NCBI GenBank assembly: GCA_016709545.1
Contig: JADJMO010000022.1
Location: 103,639 to 167,638, forward strand
Source of the DNA: Myxococcales bacterium
GTDB taxonomy: Bacteria > Myxococcota_A > Polyangia > Polyangiales > JADJMO01
Direction of reading: 5' to 3'
DNA: 64,000 bases
Under the pieces are notes generated by a model. It made no database searches and was not told where the DNA came from. It saw only the letters and a program-made list of their open reading frames with translations. Both the position numbers and the translations under genes were made by a program. Below, in pieces: positions 19,002-28,000 of the stretch. Numbering within the stretch: the first letter of the stretch is position 1; every line of letters begins with the position of its first letter.

Positions 19002-22000
19002 ATGAGCGAGCAGACGATCCGTCGAGCACTCGGCAAACTGCAGGACGATCCGGACGACACCGGGGCGTGGAGCGCGCTGCAGGACGCCGCGATCGACCAG
19101 GCCGACAGCGGCATGGGCAAGGATGCCTTGCTCGAATTGCTGGCGGCTGCCCGCGCCGAACACGGCGCGCGTCGCGAGGACGATGCTGTCGCGCGTCTCC
19201 TCGAGATCGAGGTGCTCGTCGCGGAAGGCACACCCCGCGAGGCCGAGTTGCAGGCGGAGCTTTGTCGAGTGCTCAACGAGGTGCTCGACGACGTCAAGCG
19301 CGCGTTGCCGGCGCTCGCGGCGCTCGCCAAGCTGCGCCCCGACGACGAGTCGTTGAAGAGCCGTATCGCGGCCATCGAGGACGAGCGCAAGCGCTGGCCC
19401 GAGCTCCTCAAGGAGCTGATGGAGGCCGCCGATCGCATGGAGGGCAAGCCGCAGCCACAGGCCGCGATGCTCTACACCGCCGCGCAGACCGCCTACCGCT
19501 ATGGCCTCGAGGGCACCGACGAAGAGGTCGCCGCCACCCGCGGCGTCATCATCGAGCGCCTCGAGGAGGCCCTCGAGCTGGCCCCCGATCGCCGCGAGAC
19601 CGCGCTCCTCCTCGAGCGCCTCTACCGCGCACAGAACGAGTGGGAGAAGGCCGCCAAGGTCCTCGCCAAGATCGCCCTCGAGGCGCCCGACAAGGAGACG
19701 CGCCTCGCCGCGTACATCCGCCTCGCGCGCGTCTCGCTGCGCAACCTGAAGGACGAAGCGCGGGCCACGCAGGCCTACGAGCGCGTGCTCGATCTGGCCC
19801 CCGGCCAGGACGAGGCCATGGGCTACCTCGTCGATCACTTCAGCAAGGCCGAGGCGTGGGACTACCTCGTCGCGGTCTACGAAGACGCGCTCAAGGCGCG
19901 CCTGCGCCCGGGCAAAGAGCTCGAGATCTTCTTCCAGATCGCCATGATCAACTGGCGGATGCGCAACCGCCCCGAGGCGGCGGAGCCCTACTTCGAGAAG
20001 ATGCGGCGCGCCGAGCCGGCGCACCCCGCCATGCTCTCGTTCTTCCGCGACTACCTGCCGCCCAAGAACGAGGTCGGTCGCCTCGTCCAGATCCTCACCG
20101 ACGCGCAGCGCGCCATGCCCGAGGGGCCGGAGCGTCAGACCCTCGGCACCGAGCTCGCCAAGCTGAGCGAGGAGACCCAGGGCGCCGGCAAGGCCATCGA
20201 GCACTGGCGCAACGTCCTGCGCCAGGACGCGACCAACCAGGAAGCGCGCGACTCGCTGCGCCGCCTCTACTACCGCACCGAGGCGTGGCCCGCGCTCGTC
20301 GACCTCGTCCGCCAGCAGGCCGACAAGCTCCCGCCGAACGACCCGGCGCGCGTGCCGTTGCTGCGCGAGCTCATGGAGCTCCACCGCGACAAGACCAAGC
20401 AGGACACGGCGCTCGTCCCCGTCCTCAACCAGCTCATCCAGCTCGAGCCGGCCGACATCGACGCCGTCCGCGAGCAGGTGCGCGTGTTCGAGGCGCTCAA
20501 CCGCCCGCGCGATCTCGTCACCGCGCAGACCCGCCTCGCCGAGCTCGAGCAGAACCCGGTCGTGAAGGCCGAGCTGTGCCGCGCCGTCGCGCGCCAGTGG
20601 CTCGAGAAGTTCAGCAACATCCAGAACGCCCTCGACGCCTACGAGAAGGTCGTCGAGCAGATCCCCGACGACGAGGAGGCGACCGCCAAGCTGCGGGAGC
20701 TCTACGGGAAGCGCCGCGCGTTCAAGCAGCTCTTCGATCTGCTCGCGGGCATGCGCGCCCGCGCCGCCGGCGTGGAGCGGCGCGAGCTCACCCTCGAGAT
20801 GGCCAAGCTCGCGGCCGAGCGCCTCGATCGCGGCGCCGACGCCATCGCCCTCTACTGGGAGCTCGTGGCCGAGGACCCGGGCGCGCCCGGCGTGCTCGAC
20901 GCCCTCGAGAAGCAGGCCGAGCGCGACAAGGACTTCGTCGCCCTCGCCAAGGTGATCTCGCACCGGGTCGACCAGGCCGGCGACGACGACGCCAAGATCA
21001 AGCTGCTCGAGAAGCTCGGCTCGATCTACGAATCGCGCGTCAAGGACACAGAGAAGACCATCGAGACCTGGCGCCGCGTGCTCGAGCTGCGCCCGGGCTA
21101 CCCCAAGGCGATCCGCATCCTCCGCGAGGAGCTGCTGACCGCGGGAGACTTCGACGGGCTCACCGAGATCTACGCGCAGCAGTCGGACTGGGAGGGGCTC
21201 GCCGACGCCCTGACCACCGCCGCCGATCGCGCCGAGGATCCCGATCTGCGCGTCGCGCTCTCGTGGCGCGTGGCCGCGGTCTACGCCGACCGCATCCAGC
21301 GCCCCGAGCGCGCCGCCCGCGCCTACGACCGCATCCTCGCGGTGCACCCGAAGGACCAGAAGGCTGCCGCGGCGCTCGCCCCGATCTACGAGAGCGAGTC
21401 GCACTTCGCCAAGCTGCCCGGGCTCTACGAGATCCTGCTCGAGGGCGCCGAAGAGGACGTCGAGAAGGTGCGCCTGCTCGGCCGCCTCCGCGAGCTCTCC
21501 GCCGGCCCGCTCGCCGACAAGGCGGGGGCGTTCAAGTATGCGCGGGAGGCCTTCGGCATCCTGCCGAACGAGGAGGCCCGCGAGGCCCTCGCCGCCGCGG
21601 CCGCCGCGGCCGGCGCGCACGAGGGCTACGTCGACGCGCTCCGCGAGCGCCTGTCGCGCCTCTCCAACGCCAAGAAGCTCGAGAAGGTCGAGGAGCGTCG
21701 CCGCCTGCAGCGCGAGGTCGCCCGCGTGCTCGCCACGGAGCTCAACAAGCTCGACGACGCCGTCGCGCTCCTGCGCAAGGTGGTCGACCACGACCAGGAG
21801 GACAACGACTCGATCGTCGCCCTCGACCGCCTGCTCCGCGAGGCGCGTCGCGCCGACGACCTGCGTGGCCTCTACGAGCTCCGCCTCGAGCGCGCCGAGT
21901 CCACCTCGGTGCGCGTCTCGCTGCTCGTCGAGTGGGCCCAGCTCGAGGAGGACGTCTTCGCCGACGCCGCTCGCGCGCGGGACATCTACAAGCGCGCCCT

Positions 22001-25000
22001 CGAGCTCACCCCGGACGATCGCGTCGCGTTGCGCGCGCTCGCCCGCATCGAGCTCGCCACCGGCAACGCGGCCGACGCCGCGACCACCCTCGAGAAGGAC
22101 CGCGATCTCGCCGTCGGCACCGAGCGCGCCGAGCGCGAGGTCGACCTCGCGCGTCTCTACTACAGCAAGCTCGATCGCCCGGCCGACGCCCTCGCGGCCG
22201 CCGTGCGCGCGCTCGAGATCGTCGCCCACGACCCGGGCGCGATCGCCGTGCTCGAGGCCCTCGAAGAGGTGCCGGCCCAGTCGCTCGCCGCGAGCCAGCA
22301 GCTCGAGCACGAGTACGAGGCCACGGCCGCCTACGACAAGCAGGCCGCCGCGCTCGAGAAGGTGCTCGCTGGCACGACCGACGAGCACGAGCGGCGCGCG
22401 CTCTACACGCGCCTCTCCATCGTGCACCAGAACCAGCGCAACGACGCCCGCGCGGCGTTCGAGGTGCTGCTGCGCGCGGTGTCCGAGCTCGCGTCCGACC
22501 TCGACCCGTGGGACCGTCTCGCGGAGCTCGGCGCCCAGATCGGCGAGCTGCGCAAGGTCGCCGACGCCTACGTCGCGGCCCTCGCCGTGGGCGGCAAGAA
22601 GCTCGCCCCCGAGGTCGAGCGTGAGCTCTGCGAGCGCGCCAGCATCCTGTACGAGGACAAGCTGAGCGAGCCCGACGCCGCGATCCCCTACCTCGTGCGC
22701 ATCCTCGAGGCCGACCCGGCCGACGCGCACGCGTTCACCCGCCTCAAGGCCATCCTCACCGCCCGCGAGCGCTGGGACGACCTGCAGAAGATGTACGATC
22801 GCGCCGTCGACTCGGCGAGCGATCCCATGCGACGGGTCGACCTCCTCTCCGAGGTAGCCCTCGTGTTCGAGGACATCCTCGACGACCCGGCGCGCGCCGC
22901 CGCGGCCTACGAGCGCGTGCTCCCGATCGACCCGGAGAACGAGCCCGCGATCCGCGCGCTCGACAAGCTCTACCAGCGCGAGAGTCGCTTCCGCGACCTC
23001 GCTCGCCTGCTCGCCGGCCGTACCGAGCGCGTCGACGACGACACCCGCACCAAGCTCGAGAACCGGCTCGCCACGCTGCACCTCGAGAAGCTCGACGAGC
23101 CCGCCGAGGCGCTGCGCTACGCCGCCGCGATCCTCGAGCGCGACGTGGGTCACGCCGATGCGCGCGCCATCGCCCGCACGGTGATGGGCCGCGACGCGAC
23201 CAAGCTCGCCGCCGCGCAGGTGCTCGAGCGCGTCTACCTGGCGCGCGACGAGGCCCGCGAGCTCGACGAGGTCACCGCCATCCGCCTCGGCGACGCGGCC
23301 CTCGGCAAGGAAGAGCGCGTCGAGCTCCTGCGGCGCCTCGCCCAGCTGCGCGACGAGCGGCTCGCCGACGACCAGGGGGCCCTCGCGGCTCTCGGTGACC
23401 TGCTGCCGCTCGATCCGTCCGACGCGAGCGCCCGCGCCAAGCTGCTCGACGTGGGCCGCCGCGCCTCCGCGCACGACCGCGTCTGCGTGGTGCTCGGCGC
23501 CGCGGCCGACGTGGCAGAGAAGGAGGGCGACGACGTCCTCACCGCCGAGATCCTCGTCGACCAGGCCAGCGTCTACGAGAACTTCCTCTCCGACGACGGC
23601 AAGGCCGAGACGGTCTACCGCCGCATCCTCGGGCTCAAGGACAAGGGCGGCGAGCCCTCGCCGGCCCAGCGTCGGCCGGCCCTCGAGGCCCTCGAGCGCA
23701 TCTACACCACGCGCGAGAAGCACGAGCCGCTCGCCGAGATCCTCGCCCTCGAGGTCGACTTCGAGGACGACTCGGCCCAGCGTCGCGTGCTCCTCGGCCG
23801 CCTCGGCAAGCTGCGCGAGCAGGCGCTGCTCGACGCCGACGGCGCGATCGACGCCTGGCGCAAGTGCCTCGAGATGGACGACGCCGACGCCGAGGCCCTC
23901 GAGGCGCTCGACCGGCTCTACTCCGCGACCAACCAGTACAAGCTCCTCGTCGAGGTGCTGCGCTCGCGCGAGCGGCTCACCGACGACGCCGACCTCCGTC
24001 GCTCGCTGCTCAAGCGCAGCGCCGAGGTCCTGGCGAGCAAGCTCGACGACGCGGCGGGGGCCATCGAGGCCTACCGCACCCTGCTCGACGGCTTCGGGCC
24101 CGACCGCGAGATCCTCGCGGCGGTGGCCGCGCTCTACGGCAAGTCCGCGCAGCACCGCGACCTCGCCGAGTCGCTCGAGAAGCAGCTCGACCTCGCCACC
24201 GAGTCCGCCGACCGCGTGAACCTGCTGTCGCAGCTCGGCACGCTGCGCATCGAGCACCTCGAAGACCTCCCCGGTGGCCTCGAGTGCTACCGCGACGCGC
24301 TCACCCTCGATCCGAGCCACGCGGTCACCCGCGAGTCGCTCGAGAAGCTGCTCGCCGCGTCTTCGTCGGAGGGGGAGGCCGCGCGCGCCGAGGCGGCCGC
24401 GCTGCTCCGTCCGCTCTACGAGACCGAGAACGCCGGCGAGAAGCTGCTCTCGGTCCTCGAGATCCAGGCCAACACCACCGAGGACACGCACGAGCGCCTC
24501 GACGTGCTCGCGACGGCGGTGGTGGTCGCCGAGAGCAACCTGCAGGATCCGAAGCGCGCGTTCGCCCTCGCGGCGCGGGGCCTCGCCACCGCGGCCGACT
24601 CCAACGTCGTGCCGTGGGTCGAGCGGGTCGAGCGGCTCGCCGCGGCCACCGATGCGTGGGCCGCGCTCTCCGAGCTGTATCGCAAGGTCGAGCCCGACGT
24701 CATGGACGACGTCGCCAAGCTCGACATGGTGCTGCGCGTCGCCGAGCTCGCGCGCACGCGCCTCGACGATCGCGCCGTCGCGCGCCAGTACTACGTCCGC
24801 GCCCTCGAGCTCGCGAGCGACGATCTGCGCGCGCTCACCGCCCTCGAGCGGCTCTACGAGGAGGACGGCGACGCGCCCGCGTTGCTAGACATCCTCAAGC
24901 GCCGCGTCGAGGTGGAGACCGACGCTCCGCAGAAGATCGCCCTCCTGATGAAGCAGGCGAAGCTCAGCGAGGACAAGCTCGCCGATCCACGCGGCGCCAT

Positions 25001-28000
25001 CGAGGCCCTCGAGCAGATCGTCGAGAGCGAGACCACGCCGCCCTTCTCGGCCCTGCGCATGCTCGAGCGCCTCTACGGGCAGGTCGAGCGCTGGAACGAC
25101 GTGCTCGCGCTGCTCGAGCGCCAGCTCGGCCAGGCCCCCGACGGACCGCCGTCGGGTGGCGAGAGCTACCGCACCGACGTCGAGCTGCACCACGCCATCG
25201 GCGTCGTCGCCCAGAAGAACCTGAGCGACGTCGACCGCGCGCTCGACGAGTTCCGCACCGCCCTCACCATCGACCCGAGCTACGCGCCCACGGTGACCGC
25301 GCTCGAGGCCATGCTGCAGGACGAGGCGCTGCGCTCGCGCGCGGCCGAGATCCTGGAGCCGGTCTACCTCGCGCGGGTCGACTGGAAGAAGGTGATGAAC
25401 AGCCTCGAGGTGCGCCTGCTCGACGCGCAGGATCCCTCGGAGCGGCGCGCGTTCCTGGTGCGCATCGCCGGCATGCACGAGGACGAGGGCAAGGACCTCG
25501 GCGCCGCGCTCGCCACGTACGCTCGCCTCCTCGGCGAGGAGCCCACCAACGAGGACACGTGGAAGGAGCTCGAGCGGGTCGCCCGCTCCGGCAACCTCCA
25601 CCACGATCTGCTCGCGGTGTACGAGGTCGAGCTCGCGAAGATCACGAGCGACGACGACGTCACCGCCCGCCTCGCGTTCCGCGCGGGCGAGCTCGCCGAG
25701 CAGCTCGGCGACCACGAGAAGGCGCTCGGCCTCTACCGCCGCGTGCACGCGGTGGACGCGGCCAACCGCGCCACCTTCGAGGCCATCGACCGCCTGCTCC
25801 AGCGCAGTGAAGGTCGCGCCGAGGAGCGGATCGCACTCTATCGCGAGGCCCTCGACCATCGGTTCGAGGACGCCGAGCGCGTGAGCCTGCTGCGCTCGAT
25901 CGCCGAGCTGCAGCGCGACGCCCGCAAGGACGACTCGGCCGCCATCGACGCCTTCCGCGAGCTGCTCGAGGTGAGCGATCGCGACGAGGGCGCGCTCGAC
26001 GCGCTCGAGGCCCTCTACGGCAAGAGCGAGCGCTTCCGCGACCTCGCCGATCTCCTCGAGCGCCGCGCCGACGCCGAGGACGACTCGGAGCGCGCCGCCA
26101 AGTTCCGCCTGGCCCTCGGCAAGGTGCTCGACGAGAAGCTCGGCGACACCGCCGGCGCGATCGATCGCTACGAGCAGATCGTGCAGAGCCTGCCGAGCCA
26201 CCGGGGCGCGATCGACGCCCTCGAGGCCCTGCTCCCGCGCGAGGAGTGGAAGCCGCGCGTCGCCGAGATCCTCCGTCCGCTCTACGAGGGCGCGGACGAC
26301 TGGCGCCGCCTCATCACGCTCGGAGAGGAGCGCCTCGCGCTCGCGTCGGACGTCGGCGAGAAGACCGCCATCCTCCGCGAGACGGCGAAGCTCTGGGAAG
26401 ACCGCGGCGAAGACAAGCAGAAGGCGTTCGACGCCATCCGCAAGGCGTGGGCGCTCGACCCCGAGGACGGCGCGCTGCGCGGCGAGGCCGATCGCCTGGC
26501 CGAGTCGCTCGCCGACTGGGACGGCCTCGTGGCCGCCTACGAGCTCGCGGCCGGGGGCGTCGACGACGTCAGCAAGCCCGACCTGCTCCGGGGCCTCGCC
26601 ACGCTGCACGACGAGCGGCGCGACGACCCGCGCGCCGCGCTCACCACCCTCGACCGGCTGCACGGGCTCGACCCGGACGATCTGAGCGTGCTCGAGCGCC
26701 TCGACGGCTTCGCGACCCTGCTCGGCGACTGGCCGGTGCTCGATCGCGTGCTCGCACGCCGCGCCGAGGTCGGGGGCGATCCGCCCGAGCAAGCCGGCTT
26801 CTACCGCCGCCTCGGCGGCCTCCGCCGCGACATGCTCGACGACGTGCCGCGGGCCATCGAGGCCTACGAGCACGCGGTCGAGATCGAGCACGACCACCCC
26901 GGCTCGCTCGACGCCCTCATCGAGCTCTGGGAGCGCCAGGTGGCGGGCGATCCGGCCGGCGCCAACGCCAAGCTGGTCGACCTCTACCAGCGCCGCGTCG
27001 ACCTCGCGACCTCGTCCGAGGAAGACCTCCGCTACGACCTCATGATGCGCCGCGCGAACGTGGCCGAGCACGGGCTCGCCGACGCGCGCGAGGCCATCGC
27101 CTCGCTGCAGGCGGCGCTCGCCGTCCGCGCGGGAGACCTCGACGCGGTCAAGGCGCTCGAGCGCCTCTACGAGGCCGAGCGCATGTGGCCGGAGCTCATG
27201 GAGGCGATGCGCCTGCGCGCCGCCACCGTGTCCGAGGCCAGCGAGCGGATCGAGCTGCGCAAGCGGATCGCCGAGCTGCAGGCCAAGGAGCTCGACGACC
27301 CGGCGGGCGCGCTCGAGATCTACCGCCAGGTGCTCGACGACGCGCCCACCGACGAGGGTGCCATCAAGGCCGTCCGCGCGATCGGCGAGAAGGACGACGG
27401 CCTGCGCTCCACCGCGGCCGACATCCTCGAGCCGGTGCTCCGCAGCGCCGGCCGCCACGACGATCTCGTCGCCGTCCTCGCGCTCCGGCTCGGTGGCCAG
27501 CAGGAGCCGTTCGACCGCGCGCGCACGCTGTCGGCGATCGCCCGGGTCCACGAGGAGGGGCGCAGCAAGCCGAGCGACGCGCGTGAGGCACTGCTCCGCG
27601 CCTTCGAGGAGACCCCGGACGACAAGACCCTCCGCGACGACCTCGAGCGCCTCGCCAAGGCCGAAGAGGGAGACGTGGGCTTCCGCGCCTACGCCGAGGC
27701 CCTCGAGAAGAAGGCCGGCGGCGTGTACGACGAGGCGCTCGTCCGCGAGCTCCTCACCACGCTGTCGCGCATCGCCGAGACCGAGCTGAAGGACGACCGC
27801 CGCGCCGCTGCGGCGCTCGCCAAGGCCACCGAGCAGGCGGGCGATCTGCCCGAGCTCCTCGAGGGGCTCGACCGGCTCTACGCGCGCTCCAAGGACTGGG
27901 ACGCGCTCGCCGACATCCTCGGGCGTCGCATCGAGGTGGCCACCTCGCCGGGCGAGCGCTCCGACCACCGCGCGCGCCTCGCCGGTGTGCAGATCGCCGA